DNA of 64,000 nucleotides, from NCBI GenBank assembly GCA_028687585.1, contig JAQTZV010000020.1, forward strand, positions 1-64,000, written 5' to 3'. The DNA comes from Desulfuromonadaceae bacterium (GTDB lineage Bacteria; Desulfobacterota; Desulfuromonadia; Geobacterales; Pseudopelobacteraceae). Numbering within the stretch: position 1 is the first letter of the stretch; each line of letters starts with the position of its first letter. The translations under genes and the position numbers were made by a program. Below, piece after piece: positions 52,989-63,837 of the stretch. The notes below the pieces were generated by a model that had not been told where the DNA came from, made no database searches, and was given only the letters and a program-made list of their open reading frames with translations.

Positions 52989-54724
52989 GGCTGCTCTTCC
53001 AGAAACCGTTTATCGAAAAAACAGCCATCACCATTCAATCCGCGAATGCGGTAGTACTTGTCCAGCTCCTCCTCAAAGCGCACCTTGTCAATGGGATGGA
53101 TGTCAATGCCGTCGCCGCTGCTCCCTGCTTCCATGAAAAACCGCTCCGGCAGCATGTCGTCCTTGCGCGCAAAGCCGTTGGCGCAGTTGTAATAGCGCTC
53201 GGTCAGCACGATCCGCTTGCCGATTTCCTTGAGCCGTTGCGGCGAATAGGCGATGCCGGTGACGGCGGTCAGCAGTTCGGCGTACTCCTCCAGACTGGCG
53301 CCGAAGAAGGCGAATTTGCAGGCTACCAGGCTGTCAACGGCGGCGTTGGTATCCTCGGCGATACTTATGATACGGGCTTTGCCGGAAAAAGAGAATCGGT
53401 CAGTCGGCACCGGCTTGCGCAGAATTTCGTGAGAGATCGGATAGGCGCGCAGGTGACAGCCGCCGCGATTACTGGTGCAGTAGGCCAGTGCCATGCCGTA
53501 GGCGCCGCGCGGGTCGTAGGCAGGAAGCTCCAGCGATTTGACGCTCATGGAAAGCTCAGCGTGCCCCAACTGTTCTGCCAGGCGGCGAGAGCCGAGCGCC
53601 AGCAGTTCACCATCCCCCCGCCGTTGAGCGATATCGTTCAGCATCTCCGGCAGTTCTTCGGCGGTAGGAAATGATCCTCTGATTTCTCCCCAGGCCGAAA
53701 GGGTGGCCGCAGCCGTGATGGTGTCCAAGCCCAGCTCGTTGCACAGGTCATTTGATGTGATGATGCTATGCAGGGCGTCGATGTTGTTCAGTGCGCCGAA
53801 GTGGGACGCAGTTTCGTATTCCGGCAGCGCCTTGCCGATACTTGACGATTTTTTGCACTGGATCGGGCATCTGTAACAGCCGTCTTTTTTCGCTCCGCAT
53901 GCCTCTTTCATTGCCGGGCCGGAATAGTGGCCGGAATTTTCGAAAAAGGTCTTGCTGAAGTTTGCCGTCGGGGCCATGCGGCGCTGCGCCATCAGATCTA
54001 CCAGCACCGGCGTGCCGAATTCAGCAATCCCCAGCGGGCCGAAGATCACCGGAGAAGCCTTAAAAAGCCGCATGATATCCTGGCGGGCCTTGTCAAACAG
54101 GGCAGGATCAGCAATGCCGGTCTTCTGTTCTCCGCTTACCGTCACCGCTTTCAGGTTTTTACTCCCCATGACCGCGCCCATGCCGCCGCGCCCGACGGAA
54201 TTTCCCTCTCCCATCATGATGTTGGCAAACAGGACGCCGTTTTCACCGGCCGGGCCGATCGCTGCCACACTGCCCCGCTCTTTGAGGGCGGCAACAGTCA
54301 TCGGGATATTGCCTCCCCAGAGATGGTCAGCCTGCAGAATTTCAACGGTATCCGCTGTTATGGTCAGCACAACCGGTTGCGGGCTTCTGCCGGTAATGAA
54401 CAGAGCATCAACGCCGGCCGCTTTGAGACGCCAGGCGAAACGTCCACCGGCGGAGCAGTCGTAGATAGTGCCGGTTAAAGGTGATCGGGAAACAACAGAA
54501 AGACGGGCTGAAGTTGGAGCCGGGGTGCCGCATAAGGGACCTGTGGCAAAAATAAGCGGCATCTCCGGGTCGAACGGGTCGAGCGTGAAATAGTCGCGCA
54601 TCAGTCGTACACCGAGGCCGCGACCGCCGAGATACTCCTCAAGCAACCGGGGGGGGAGCTCTTTACGACACGAAGTTCCCGCAGTCAGGTCAACCGTGAG
54701 TATTGTGCCGGTCCAGCCATTCAT
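52985..54724 (-). CDS. Aldehyde ferredoxin oxidoreductase
   Basis: A 579-residue tungsten- or molybdenum-pterin enzyme oxidising aldehydes to acids with ferredoxin. Domain order is normal: N-terminal pterin-binding domain (MNGWTGTILTVDLTAGT, EYLGGRGLGVRLM, ATGPLCGTPAPTSARLSVVSRSP). Then the helical domains follow. The [4Fe-4S] ligands lie in CGAKKDGCYRCPIQCKKSS plus Cys in DSLVACKFAFF. Slightly shorter than archaeal AOR. It is in the middle of the overlapping core operon (yhbY-gph-aor-yraN-nitrilase-nadE-yciH). Confidence 0.93.
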   Translation of the reverse strand: MNGWTGTILTVDLTAGTSCRKELPPRLLEEYLGGRGLGVRLMRDYFTLDPFDPEMPLIFATGPLCGTPAPTSARLSVVSRSPLTGTIYDCSAGGRFAWRLKAAGVDALFITGRSPQPVVLTITADTVEILQADHLWGGNIPMTVAALKERGSVAAIGPAGENGVLFANIMMGEGNSVGRGGMGAVMGSKNLKAVTVSGEQKTGIADPALFDKARQDIMRLFKASPVIFGPLGIAEFGTPVLVDLMAQRRMAPTANFSKTFFENSGHYSGPAMKEACGAKKDGCYRCPIQCKKSSSIGKALPEYETASHFGALNNIDALHSIITSNDLCNELGLDTITAAATLSAWGEIRGSFPTAEELPEMLNDIAQRRGDGELLALGSRRLAEQLGHAELSMSVKSLELPAYDPRGAYGMALAYCTSNRGGCHLRAYPISHEILRKPVPTDRFSFSGKARIISIAEDTNAAVDSLVACKFAFFGASLEEYAELLTAVTGIAYSPQRLKEIGKRIVLTERYYNCANGFARKDDMLPERFFMEAGSSGDGIDIHPIDKVRFEEELDKYYRIRGLNGDGCFFDKRFLEEQP

Positions 54725-55383
54725 AATCGCTGGACAGAGATCTGCGCGATGGCTTCACACAGCTCCGTGGGTGCAGACACTACCGTATCGGCTCTGCTCA
54801 GTTCGGCCATGTCGCCATATCCCCACGAACAGGCAATCGTCATCATGGCGGCGCGCTGACCGGACTCAACATCGTTGATGCTGTCGCCGATCATGACGCA
54901 TTCGTGGGGCGGGACACCCAGCTTTTCGGCGATTTTTTGCAAGGGGAGTGGGGACGGCTTCCTTTCCGGATAGGTATCTCCACCGCACGCGCATTCAAAA
55001 AGGCCGTCAATACCAAGATCACGCAGGAGCAGATGGCAGAGATCTTCGTTTTTATTGGTAATGACGGCCATTCTGACGTGGCTGGCAGCAAGGTCACTGA
55101 GGGCACCCTGTATCCCCGGATACAGACGGCTTTTCTCCGCAATATGCTCCCGGTTATACGCCAGAAACATGGCAAGAGCACTGACAATATCTGCTTCAGA
55201 AAAACCGGGAAGTATCTGTTGGATAAGATGACGGGAGCCCTTGCCGACTTTTACCCTGACATCCTTCTCACACATCTGCGGTAGTGAAAACGCCTCCCGG
55301 ACATGATTGACCGCATCAGTCAAATCTCCAAGCGAGTCAACCAGCGTGCCGTCGAGGTCAAAGAGAACGGCACGGATTCTCAT
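54721..55383 (-). CDS. gph: HAD hydrolase, phosphoglycolate-phosphatase type
   Basis: A 220-residue HAD phosphatase. Motif I is VLFDLDGTLVDSLGDL, motif II VITNKNEDLC, motif III KPSPLPLQKIAEKLGV and motif IV VMIGDSINDVESGQRA. The small helical cap (residues about 15-80) agrees with phosphoglycolate phosphatase. It overlaps its neighbours by 4 bp at both ends. Confidence 0.92.
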   Translation of the reverse strand: MRIRAVLFDLDGTLVDSLGDLTDAVNHVREAFSLPQMCEKDVRVKVGKGSRHLIQQILPGFSEADIVSALAMFLAYNREHIAEKSRLYPGIQGALSDLAASHVRMAVITNKNEDLCHLLLRDLGIDGLFECACGGDTYPERKPSPLPLQKIAEKLGVPPHECVMIGDSINDVESGQRAAMMTIACSWGYGDMAELSRADTVVSAPTELCEAIAQISVQRL

Positions 55384-55676
55384 GCCGCTTTAGGAAGAAC
55401 GATAACGGGTGTTTTGGCAGCCCGGTAGAGGAGAAACGTCTTGCCGAGAACTTGCGCAACATCGGCCTGGCATGCCTCGGCCAGAGCGACGGAAGCTTCA
55501 TGCTTGTCGAGCGTGCTGCTCTCAAGAAGCTTCACCTTGATCAGTTCGTGATGGTCAAGAGAGGTGTTCAATTCAGTAATCAAAGCGGGCTCAATCTCTT
55601 TTTTACCAATCTGGATAAGAGGTTTCAGTTTGTGCCCAAGGGCCCGCAGGTGTCGTTTCTGTTTTCCGGTCAACAT
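55380..55676 (-). CDS. yhbY: YhbY-family CRM-domain RNA-binding protein
   Basis: A 98-residue CRM protein that binds pre-50S ribosomes in related bacteria. Conserved start LTGKQKRHLRALGHKLKPLIQIGKKEI, then HELIKVKLLESS. A GxxG-like loop is present (QIGKK). First gene of the operon with gph and the aldehyde oxidoreductase. Confidence 0.92.
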   Translation of the reverse strand: MLTGKQKRHLRALGHKLKPLIQIGKKEIEPALITELNTSLDHHELIKVKLLESSTLDKHEASVALAEACQADVAQVLGKTFLLYRAAKTPVIVLPKAA

Positions 55677-55750
55677 ATGGTTGTCAGCTCCTGATGGTGT
55701 AATAAGTATAAACGTTGAAGCTATAGCATATCAGAGGAGCTGCTGGCAAA

Positions 55751-57841
55751 TCACAATTGCTTCTGAAGAATTCGATTCAGCTCATCGACCGTTGTAACAG
55801 CGGGGTAACAGGTACCCGGCACACAGAGGGATAGCGTGAGGGGGATCGGCTGTTTTTCACTCCGGATTATCAGGTTCTTGATGGCATGATTATGAAGGGC
55901 TGCATTGAGTGCAACGGCTTCAGGACAGCCCGTATCGCCCGAAAATGTTGCTGTTGTCGGCTCCGAGGCCAATTGTGTGAGGAGCTGCAGAGCGCCCAGA
56001 TGCCCCAGCGGGTTCAGTTCAATATCACCCTGAATCCCGTTCAGTGCCGAGCGTGCGGAGTCAAGGAGTTCCGGTCTGTCGTCGATCCAGGCCAGTCGAT
56101 ACAGCAGGTGGGCAGTGCGGGCTAATGCCGACGGAGTAACACCGTCGTGGTCGGACGATACGCGTGCCGGCATCTGCTCGGCGTCATGGCCGATGAGAGT
56201 GAACTCGCCGGAGTCGGGATCACGAAACAGGTCCAGGAGGTTCCCGGCAAGAATTCGCGCCTCTGCCAGCCAGTTCTGATCAAGAGTCGCCTCAAACAGG
56301 TCCAGCATTCCTCCGGCCAGAAAGGCGTAATCCTCCAAAAAACCGGGAACATCAGACGCCCCGTTCAGATAGCAGCGCAGCACCCTGCCGTCGTTGCGGC
56401 GAAGCCTGGTGGTTATACATGTTGCTGCCCGGGCGGCACAGTCAGCGTATTCCGGCTTGTTGAAGGTGGCAGCTGCAGTGGCGAGCGCCGAAATCATCAG
56501 GCCGTTCCAGGAGGTGATGATCTTGTCATCCCGCAGAGGGCGGATACGCTCTTCGCGTCGCTTCAGGAGTTTCGCTCGACATCGTTCCAACAGTTCGTAT
56601 GTCTCATCGCTATTCAAACGGTGGTGAAGACAATACTCATCCAGAACAACCGGGACGGTGAGGATGGTCGCCCCCTCGAAGTTTCCTTCATCGGTTACCG
56701 CATGGTAGTGGCAGAACCGTTCGGTGTCCGATCCGAGGCAGGCGTCGATTTCGCGCTTATCCCATAGATAGAATTTGCCTTCAACCCCTTCTGAATCAGC
56801 ATCAAGAGCCGAACAAAAGGCACCTTCCACCGTTTGAAGTTCCCGTACGACAAACGTGAAAATATCTTCAGTCATGTCACGGCAGAATGGCTCTCCCGTG
56901 ACACGGAAGGCCTCCGTTGCAACCCGGGCCAGCATGGCCTGATCGTACAGCATCTTCTCAAAGTGAGGCGCCAGCCAGAACTGATCGACTGAGTAACGGT
57001 GCACTCCGCCGCCAAGCTGATCCCAGATGCCGCCACTCCTCATCTTTCGCAGGGAATGGAGCGCCATTCCCACAGTTTCTTCACCTCCGGTTTCTCTCTG
57101 CCCAATCAGCCAACTCAGGTAGATCGGCATCGGGAATTTTGGAGCACCACCAAAACCGCCGTTTGTCGGGTCATAGATTCTTTTCAGGGTCTGCAGTGCT
57201 TTTTCGCTAATGGCCGTTATGTCAAGTGCACTCTCGTTTGTCCGGATCTTCCGCGAATTATCCAGCGCCTCCATGATCCCCTGGCAGTTTTTCTCGATCA
57301 TATCCGGCCGTTGTCGCCAGAGCGCGGCAATATTGGCGAGCAGCTCCATCAGGCCGCCCATTCCCCGGCCTCCTCGCTTGGGGAGGTAGGTAATCGCCAT
57401 AAACGGCCGCTTCTCCGGAGTCATAAAGATATTCAGCGGCCAACCGCCGCTTCCGGTCAGCGTCTGCGAAACAGCCATATAAAAATCATCAATGTCGGGG
57501 CGTTCCTCCCGATCGACTTTAATGCAGACAAAATGGCGGTTCAGCAGGGCAGCGACCTCACCGTCCTCAAACGATTCATGGGCCATAACATGGCACCAGT
57601 GACAGGTGGCATAGCCGATTGAAAGCAGGATCGGCAGGTTCTCCGAGCGGGCCCTGTTGAAGGCGTCTTCACCCCATTCGTACCAATTGACCGGATTCTC
57701 GGCGTGTTGCATCAGATAGGGACTGCGGGCAAAGATCAAGCGGTTGAAGCGTTCACCGCCGTCAGCAGGAAGCGTGGTTTTGTCGATAACGGTCAGAGTG
57801 GCGACATATGCGGCGGTATCGAGAGAGGAGGTCATATTCAT
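55751..57841 (-). CDS. Thioredoxin-domain protein of the YyaL/DUF255 family
   Basis: A 696-residue protein with an N-terminal thioredoxin-like domain (about 25-190) whose motif is [18 protein letters not shown] with [16 protein letters not shown], and a C-terminal six-hairpin glycosidase-like alpha/alpha barrel (about 200-690). Typical blocks are [37 protein letters not shown] and [14 protein letters not shown]. The family is widespread but its reaction is unknown. Length matches the family (about 680-700). It is monocistronic in this window. Confidence 0.92.
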   Translation of the reverse strand: MNMTSSLDTAAYVATLTVIDKTTLPADGGERFNRLIFARSPYLMQHAENPVNWYEWGEDAFNRARSENLPILLSIGYATCHWCHVMAHESFEDGEVAALLNRHFVCIKVDREERPDIDDFYMAVSQTLTGSGGWPLNIFMTPEKRPFMAITYLPKRGGRGMGGLMELLANIAALWRQRPDMIEKNCQGIMEALDNSRKIRTNESALDITAISEKALQTLKRIYDPTNGGFGGAPKFPMPIYLSWLIGQRETGGEETVGMALHSLRKMRSGGIWDQLGGGVHRYSVDQFWLAPHFEKMLYDQAMLARVATEAFRVTGEPFCRDMTEDIFTFVVRELQTVEGAFCSALDADSEGVEGKFYLWDKREIDACLGSDTERFCHYHAVTDEGNFEGATILTVPVVLDEYCLHHRLNSDETYELLERCRAKLLKRREERIRPLRDDKIITSWNGLMISALATAAATFNKPEYADCAARAATCITTRLRRNDGRVLRCYLNGASDVPGFLEDYAFLAGGMLDLFEATLDQNWLAEARILAGNLLDLFRDPDSGEFTLIGHDAEQMPARVSSDHDGVTPSALARTAHLLYRLAWIDDRPELLDSARSALNGIQGDIELNPLGHLGALQLLTQLASEPTTATFSGDTGCPEAVALNAALHNHAIKNLIIRSEKQPIPLTLSLCVPGTCYPAVTTVDELNRILQKQL

Positions 57842-57876
57842 CGTTATTCCTTGTTGTGCGGAAAAAAACCGCCGGG

Positions 57877-59511
57877 TCAGCGATCAAGCGTCTCGCGCAC
57901 CCGTTGAAGCAGCTCAAAGGGGGGAATCGGCTTCATGAGGAGGCTTCCCTCATCGACTCTGGCATCGCGGCTTTCAATGACATCCCTGGTGTAGCCGCTG
58001 GTATAGATGACACGGACACCGGGATCAAGCTTCCGCATCTTGCCGGAGGCCTTCTTGCCGTTCATGCGCGGCATGACCAGGTCCATTAGAACGAGCCTGA
58101 TCCGGCCACGCTGTGCCGAAAAAGTTTCGACAGCCTCCTGCCCGTCCGCAGCCAGTATCACCTGGTATCCGTGCTCTATCAGAATCTCCTGTACCATGGC
58201 GGCTACCGTGTGGTCGTCCTCGACGACGAGGATCGTCTCACCGTTCCCTCCGGGGATGAGAGTGGGGTGAAACGGCTCAACAGCGACCGGTTGTAGCAGC
58301 GCGAGCGGGAGATATATCCTGAAAGTCGTCCCGACATCCGGTTCGCTGACGACATCGATGAAGCCGTTGTGCTGCTTTACGATTCCATGGACGATTGACA
58401 TGCCGAGGCCGGTACCTTTGCCCGGTTCCTTGGTGGTAAAGAACGGCTCGAAGATTCTGTTTTTGGTCATTTCATCCATACCGCTGCCGGTGTCCGAAAC
58501 GGAAATACACACACATCGCCCCGCCGGGGTCTCTTCGCCTGCAAACGGTGGAGTGGCGGGACACAGTTCTGTCTCAATGGTCAACCGTCCCCCTTTCGGC
58601 ATGGCGTCACGGGCGTTGGTGGCCAGATTGATCAGAACCTGCTCGATCTGGCCGCTGTCCACGTCGGCGACAAGACTGTCCGTGGCAACCGTTGTCCTGA
58701 TCTGAACATCCTCGCCGATGATCCTGGTCAGGAACTTCCGGATATGTATGACGATATCGTTGATATCGGCCAGGCGGGGTTTGAACTGCTGCTTGCGGCC
58801 GAATTCCAGCAGGTTGCGGGTCAGCTGGGAGGCCTTCTCGGCAGCATCCATGATCAGTTCGATCTTGTTGCGCTGCTGGTCATCAATGGTTTGATCCGCC
58901 TTCAGCATGCTGCCGTATCCCATGATCACCATCAGGATGTTGTTAAAGTCGTGGGCCACTCCACTGGCAAGCTGCCCGACGGCCTCCATCTTCTGGGACT
59001 GGAGCAGCTGTTCCTCCAGATGCTTGCGCACGGTGATATCTTCCGAAATGCCGAGCATGTACCGGGCCTTGCCGTTGTGATCGAAGAGCGGAATTTTTTT
59101 GGTATGCAGGATGCGGTTGCCGCCGCATCTGGTCTTGACCGCATATTCCGGTATTTCGACCAGTTTCCCCTCCAACAGAACCTCACGGTCCTTGCTGGTA
59201 AAGAAGTCGGCCTGTTCCTTGGGGAAGAAGTCGTAATCATTTCTGCCCAGCAGCTCTTCTCTGGAATAGCCCAACAGCTCCTCGCCTGCCTTGTTGATGG
59301 CCTGGTAACGCAGCTCATCGGAATCCTTGACAAACACCATGGCCGGGATGTTATCGACGATGTTCTTGAGGAACGCCTCGCTTTCGCGCAGCTCTTCAAG
59401 GCGCTGTTGAAGTTCGGGGTAATAGGTCTTACGGAGGGATGTCTCGCCAAGTCCGACCAGCTTTTCCCGCAGGGCGGTCCGCGCGGCGCTATCCTCAGAG
59501 TGATTCTTCAT
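57877..59511 (-). CDS. Hybrid PAS-sensor histidine kinase with receiver
   Basis: A 544-residue cytoplasmic hybrid kinase: N-terminal helix, PAS domain (about 45-165, [21 protein letters not shown] and GYSREELLG), HisKA with phospho-acceptor His in [20 protein letters not shown], HATPase_c ([37 protein letters not shown]) and a C-terminal REC domain (about 425-544, phospho-acceptor Asp in [16 protein letters not shown]). No membrane segments. It overlaps the upstream alcohol dehydrogenase by 17 bp. Partner regulator not in the window. Confidence 0.93.
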   Translation of the reverse strand: MKNHSEDSAARTALREKLVGLGETSLRKTYYPELQQRLEELRESEAFLKNIVDNIPAMVFVKDSDELRYQAINKAGEELLGYSREELLGRNDYDFFPKEQADFFTSKDREVLLEGKLVEIPEYAVKTRCGGNRILHTKKIPLFDHNGKARYMLGISEDITVRKHLEEQLLQSQKMEAVGQLASGVAHDFNNILMVIMGYGSMLKADQTIDDQQRNKIELIMDAAEKASQLTRNLLEFGRKQQFKPRLADINDIVIHIRKFLTRIIGEDVQIRTTVATDSLVADVDSGQIEQVLINLATNARDAMPKGGRLTIETELCPATPPFAGEETPAGRCVCISVSDTGSGMDEMTKNRIFEPFFTTKEPGKGTGLGMSIVHGIVKQHNGFIDVVSEPDVGTTFRIYLPLALLQPVAVEPFHPTLIPGGNGETILVVEDDHTVAAMVQEILIEHGYQVILAADGQEAVETFSAQRGRIRLVLMDLVMPRMNGKKASGKMRKLDPGVRVIYTSGYTRDVIESRDARVDEGSLLMKPIPPFELLQRVRETLDR

Positions 59512-60655
59512 ACACTACCTCAATGTCCCGCTTGGAGGCGTGACGAGGATTGGTCGCCATGCAGGGGTCTTTCATGGCATGGTCGCTGTATAAAGCCAGA
59601 TCGCTTCTACTGACACCCAGATCGTTCAGGTTCCTGAAAATCCCTGCCTCTTTCTTCAATTCCCTGACATGCTTGAGAAGAGCTCTTTTTCTCACGCTGG
59701 AGCTCATGCCGCGCAGGTCGAGTCCCATCGCTTCGGCAATCTTGTCAAAACGTTCCGGCGAAGAGGGAAAATTAAATTCGATCACATGATCGATCAGAAT
59801 GGCGTTGCACTCGCCGTGGGCGATGTCGAGGGCGCCGCCAAGGCTGTGTGCCATAGCGTGATTGGCGCCCAGAATTGCATTGGAGAACGCCAGGCCCGCC
59901 TGGAGACTCCCCTGCATGATCTTGCCGCGCAGCTCAAGGTCGTGCAGAGAGTGAATTGAGGGGAGCAGGCTTTCGGACACCAGCCGGATCGCTTCAAGGG
60001 CATGCAGGTCGGTCATGGATGAGCGGGCGGTGGAGACGTATGCCTCAATGGCGTGGGTCAGGGCATCAATTCCGGTGCAGGCGGTAAGATAGGCGTCCAT
60101 GGTGGCAAGAGTGGCCGGATCGATCAACGCCAGGTCGGGGACCACCGATTTGCTGACGATGGCAAATTTTACCTTTTCCAGCGGATTACTGATGATGGCG
60201 AACTGGGAGACATCCGCCGAAGTGCCGCCGGTCGTGGGGATGCAGATCAGGGGTGGCATGGGCACCGTTACCATGTCGACTCCCTCGAACAATTGGATAT
60301 GCCTCTGGTTCGAACAGACGATGCCGATGCCCTTGGCGCAGTCGATCGGACTGCCTCCCCCCACGGCGATCAGGGCGTTGCACCCTTCCGCCTCATAAAG
60401 CGCTACTCCGGCCATGACCTCCTCAACCTTGGGGTTGGGAGTCACCCCGATGTAGAGAGCGTAGGGCAACCCTTCAGCATCCAGGCTGTCGGTAACATCT
60501 TTGGTCCAGCCGGCAGCCACCACGCCGGGGTCCGAGACGACAAGGATCTTGCGTCCTCCCAGATTCCGGGCATAGCGTCCGGCCAGGTGGCGGGAGCCGA
60601 TGCCGAACACGAATTCCGGGGCGACAAATTTACGCAGTTCGAAACCGTTAGACAT
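59495..60655 (-). CDS. Iron-containing alcohol dehydrogenase
   Basis: A 386-residue group III (iron-dependent) alcohol dehydrogenase. The NAD-binding region shows GGRKILVVSDPGVVAAGW and AVGGGSPIDCAKGIGIVCSN; PTTGGTSADVSQFAII follows. The metal ligands are D in LTACTGIDALTHAIEAYVS (with H) and the His residues of GANHAMAHSLGGALDIAHGECNAIL. Physiological substrate unknown; primary alcohols are usual. It precedes and overlaps the histidine kinase. Confidence 0.93.
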   Translation of the reverse strand: MSNGFELRKFVAPEFVFGIGSRHLAGRYARNLGGRKILVVSDPGVVAAGWTKDVTDSLDAEGLPYALYIGVTPNPKVEEVMAGVALYEAEGCNALIAVGGGSPIDCAKGIGIVCSNQRHIQLFEGVDMVTVPMPPLICIPTTGGTSADVSQFAIISNPLEKVKFAIVSKSVVPDLALIDPATLATMDAYLTACTGIDALTHAIEAYVSTARSSMTDLHALEAIRLVSESLLPSIHSLHDLELRGKIMQGSLQAGLAFSNAILGANHAMAHSLGGALDIAHGECNAILIDHVIEFNFPSSPERFDKIAEAMGLDLRGMSSSVRKRALLKHVRELKKEAGIFRNLNDLGVSRSDLALYSDHAMKDPCMATNPRHASKRDIEVVYEESL

Positions 60656-60910
60656 TAATTACACCTTATGGTTCCCGGAAGATTACATCCGGGAGCATAT
60701 TTGAAAAACTTGGAAATATTACCGAAAACAGTACAGGAGGGACAGGAATATTTACCATTCCGGCAGAGTACGGCAGGCGCAGGCAAAATACCATAAAAAA
60801 ATAACTGTGTTATTGCAATTTCACGTCGAGATTTTTAGACTTCCGGGGGTTTGAAATCCTCGGAGGTCTTGGCTGAAATAACACCCATCCTCTTTCATTG
60901 CTATCCACTC

Positions 60911-62917
60911 CTATTCCCCCAGCATCCGTGCAAAAAAATCAGCCGCCATATCGATCGGCTCAACAACTTCACCAACGGCTCCTCCATCCATGCTGTTAAG
61001 GAGATGCTCCGGAATTTCCGCCAGAAAGCGGCTCGGCTTTTGCACTTCTACCGCGCCGTATTTGCGGCGGGTCATGCAGCGCGAGATAGTCAGATATTTC
61101 CTTGCCCGGGTGATGCCGACGTAACAGAGGCGACGCTCTTCAGCAACGGTCGGGTCTTCTTCAATCGAGCGTTTGTGCGGCAGCAGGTTCTCCTCCATCC
61201 CGACCAGCCAGACATGGCTGAACTCAAGTCCTTTGCTGGAGTGGAGCGACATGAGAGTAACCGCATTCGTTCCATGCTCCTTGCCATCATCGGTCGGCTT
61301 ATCCTCATCCATGAGCGAAATCCGTTCCAGAAAAGCCGACAGGGTCGCACGGGGATTCTGTGCTTCATAGGCTGCCAGTGAGTTGACCACCTGTTCGATG
61401 TTCTCGATCCGTTTGCGGGCCTGGGGGGCATCATTGAGGGTTCGATACAGCTCGTCCTCAATGCGCAAACGGTTGAAGAGAGCATTGACCTGTGCGCCCA
61501 TATTGTATGAGGTGAAACCTGCCATAACCTCTTTCATCATGGTGTGAAACCCGAGTACCGTTTTCCGGCACGAGAGGGATATTTCATCAATTTCGCCCAC
61601 CCGACCCAACGTCTCAAATAACGGCACGTCACGATTCATCGACCACTGGTTCAGTTTAATCAGAGTGGTGTCGCCGATTCCCCGGCGGGGAAAATTGATG
61701 ATGCGCAGCAATGACGCCTCATCGTTCGGGTTATCGATCACCTTGAGATAGGCGATGGCATCCTTGACCTCTTTGCGCTCATAGAACTGCTGGCCGCCGA
61801 TCACGACATAGGGGATACGCTCAAGACGCAGTTTCTCTTCAAAAGCCCTGCTTTGCGCATTGGAACGGTACAGGACAGCCAAGTCTGACCAGCGCAGATT
61901 TTCCCGATACTGCTCCAGTATCATCTGCTCAACAACTTTTGCCGCTTCGTCCTCTTCGCTTTCCGCCACAATCAGATCTATTTCACGCCCTTTGCCGTCC
62001 GACGTCCAAAGCGCTTTGTCCGTCCGCACCGCATTGTTCTTGATGACACAGTTGGCGGCGTCCAGAATCGCCCCGGTAGAGCGGTAGTTCTGTTCCAGCT
62101 TGATGGTCACGCAACCGGGATGATCCTGGGCAAAATTGAGGATATTCTGCACCTCTGCTCCGCGCCAGCCGTAGATGGACTGGTCATCATCGCCGACGAC
62201 ACAGATGTTGCCATGCTTCTTCGCCAGCAGCGAAATCAGCAGGTATTGCGAGGCGTTGGTGTCCTGGTATTCATCGACCATGATATATCGAAAGCGATCC
62301 TGCCAATGGCTGAGAATGGCCGGAGTGGACTGCAGCAGGCGCACCGAGAGCATAATAATATCATCGAAGTCGATGGCATTAAACCCCTTCAGCAGCTCCT
62401 GATAACGGGGATAGACGGCGGCGGTCGCGATTTCCAGCGGATCATTCCGGTCCGGGGTAAATTCCTTCGGACCGATCAGGCGGTTTTTCAGGCCGGAGAT
62501 CTGCCAGAGGATGCGGTCAGGATCGATCTTCTTCGGGTCGATGTCACGCTCTCGGACCGCTTGACGAATGACCCCGGCCTGGTCTGAAGTGGAGTAGATC
62601 GAGAAATTCGGTTTGAAGCCGAGCGACCGGATGTCACGCCGTAGGATACGAACTCCAAGAGAATGGAATGTTGAAATCACGATATCCTTTGCGAGCGGTC
62701 CCGCCATGATTCGTACGCGTTCGTTCATCTCCTTGGCCGCCTTGTTGGTAAAGGTGACCGCCAGAATATTTTCAGCAGGGACGCGCAGATCTTTCAAAAA
62801 ATGGACAATACGTGTGGTGATGACCTGGGTTTTGCCCGAACCGGCCCCGGCCAGAATCAGCAGAGGGCCTTCAACCGTGTTGACGGCATGTTGTTGTGGT
62901 GGATTGAGTCTTTTCAT
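60911..62917 (-). CDS. UvrD/PcrA-type superfamily 1 DNA helicase
   Basis: A 668-residue SF1A helicase. Q-motif LNPPQQHAVNTVEGP, Walker A ILAGAGSGKTQVITTRI, motif Ia LAVTFTNKAAKEMNERV, motif II VDEYQDTN, motif III VGDDDQSIYGWRGA, motif IV LEQNYRS and VTLMSLHSSKGLEF are all present. It is slightly shorter than typical PcrA and Rep and lacks an extended C-terminal tail (ends MAADFFARMLGE). It acts in repair and replication restart. Divergent from the toxin-antitoxin pair. Confidence 0.95.
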   Translation of the reverse strand: MKRLNPPQQHAVNTVEGPLLILAGAGSGKTQVITTRIVHFLKDLRVPAENILAVTFTNKAAKEMNERVRIMAGPLAKDIVISTFHSLGVRILRRDIRSLGFKPNFSIYSTSDQAGVIRQAVRERDIDPKKIDPDRILWQISGLKNRLIGPKEFTPDRNDPLEIATAAVYPRYQELLKGFNAIDFDDIIMLSVRLLQSTPAILSHWQDRFRYIMVDEYQDTNASQYLLISLLAKKHGNICVVGDDDQSIYGWRGAEVQNILNFAQDHPGCVTIKLEQNYRSTGAILDAANCVIKNNAVRTDKALWTSDGKGREIDLIVAESEEDEAAKVVEQMILEQYRENLRWSDLAVLYRSNAQSRAFEEKLRLERIPYVVIGGQQFYERKEVKDAIAYLKVIDNPNDEASLLRIINFPRRGIGDTTLIKLNQWSMNRDVPLFETLGRVGEIDEISLSCRKTVLGFHTMMKEVMAGFTSYNMGAQVNALFNRLRIEDELYRTLNDAPQARKRIENIEQVVNSLAAYEAQNPRATLSAFLERISLMDEDKPTDDGKEHGTNAVTLMSLHSSKGLEFSHVWLVGMEENLLPHKRSIEEDPTVAEERRLCYVGITRARKYLTISRCMTRRKYGAVEVQKPSRFLAEIPEHLLNSMDGGAVGEVVEPIDMAADFFARMLGE

Positions 62918-62996
62918 GTGGTAAGGTGTAGCACGAAGGGAGGAATTGAGGCAAATTTGTTTTGTAAGTCTGAACGATGATACCTTGCTACTAAGG

Positions 62997-63025
62997 TTGA
63001 CATTATAATAAGATTATGGCATAAA
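62997..63025 (+). promoter_or_regulatory. Sigma-70-type promoter candidate for the TumE/TumA pair
   Basis: TTGACA at 62997-63002 and CATAAA at 63020-63025 with a 17-bp spacer, 28 bp before the toxin start. The -35 is perfect and the -10 matches in four of six positions. Confidence 0.55.
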
Positions 63026-63052
63026 AAGCCATACTCAGTTTAAGAGGAAAAA

Positions 63053-63355
63053 ATGGGCAACGCGCAACCAGTATTGAGTTTTCGGCGTGATCTGCCGAAT
63101 GGTGACATCATTCAGGTGGCGGTCTGGCTCTTGCCTGAGCCGCTGCCGGATTCCCCGCATCGGTACAAATACCGGTTGCACTATCAGAATACTGATGGCA
63201 GCGACTATATTCGCTATGACAACGAGCGCGGCAAGGGCGATCACCGACACATTGGTGGAGTAGAAAAACCGTATCACTTTGAATCAGTAAAGAAACTGGC
63301 GCAGGATTTCTACGCAGCCATCAAGCAGGCACGCATGACCGGAGGTATCGAATGA
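63053..63355 (+). CDS. TumE-family (DUF6516-like) toxin candidate
   Basis: A 100-residue protein with the family core YIRYDNERGKGDHRHIGG followed by PYHFESVKKLAQDFYAAI. TumE-like proteins are the toxin half of small type II systems. Start ATG has the purine-rich AAGAGGAAAAA. The next gene begins inside its last codons (4-bp overlap). Assignment rests on the GDHRH block and the gene pair. Confidence 0.75.
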   Translation: MGNAQPVLSFRRDLPNGDIIQVAVWLLPEPLPDSPHRYKYRLHYQNTDGSDYIRYDNERGKGDHRHIGGVEKPYHFESVKKLAQDFYAAIKQARMTGGIE

Positions 63356-63714
63356 ACAGAGATTTCAAGGTAAAGATTGAAACGGAAGAAGAATTTTTCG
63401 CCGATCTGATAGCACAGGCTGAAAAGTTAGATCAAGGAATCGTCCCTGAAAAGAGTGTTGAACGGGTATCCTTCGCTGATCTTGAAACATTCTACCGTTA
63501 CTGCACACCAAAACGCCTCCAGCTTTTGCAGGAACTGCACAAAGTTGGCTGCATCAGTATCAACGCACTTGCCAAACATCTGCACCGGCATTACAAAAAT
63601 GTCTTCCAGGATGTTAAGACCTTGGAAACAGCAGGGTTGGTCGAAAAAACAGAATCCGGAAAATACTGCGTGCCGTGGGATGAGTTTACGGCAACGGTGC
63701 GGTTGGCAGCGTAA
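63352..63714 (+). CDS. Helix-turn-helix antitoxin (TumA-like)
   Basis: A 120-residue protein with an N-terminal helical region and a winged helix-turn-helix: TPKRLQLLQELHKVGCISINALAKHLHRHYKNVFQDVKTLETAGLVEK. This MarR/ArsR-like antitoxin type accompanies TumE. It overlaps the toxin gene by 4 bp and would also repress the promoter at 62997-63025. The two genes may stabilise the downstream ParB-bearing region. Confidence 0.75.
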   Translation: MNRDFKVKIETEEEFFADLIAQAEKLDQGIVPEKSVERVSFADLETFYRYCTPKRLQLLQELHKVGCISINALAKHLHRHYKNVFQDVKTLETAGLVEKTESGKYCVPWDEFTATVRLAA

Positions 63715-63837
63715 ACCTCTCAAAGCCGTTCCAGTACCTGAAATAAGTTACGCTGAATAGCCTGAACCTGTGTTGATTTTTTTGAGGTACTGAAATCCGT
63801 TTTGGTTTTTAATCCTGTAAATTTATGAAGATAAATT

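Noticed and set aside
60836..60870. Inverted repeat near the end of the helicase gene
   Set aside because: The stem is interrupted and no T-run follows on the helicase strand, so a terminator could not be supported.
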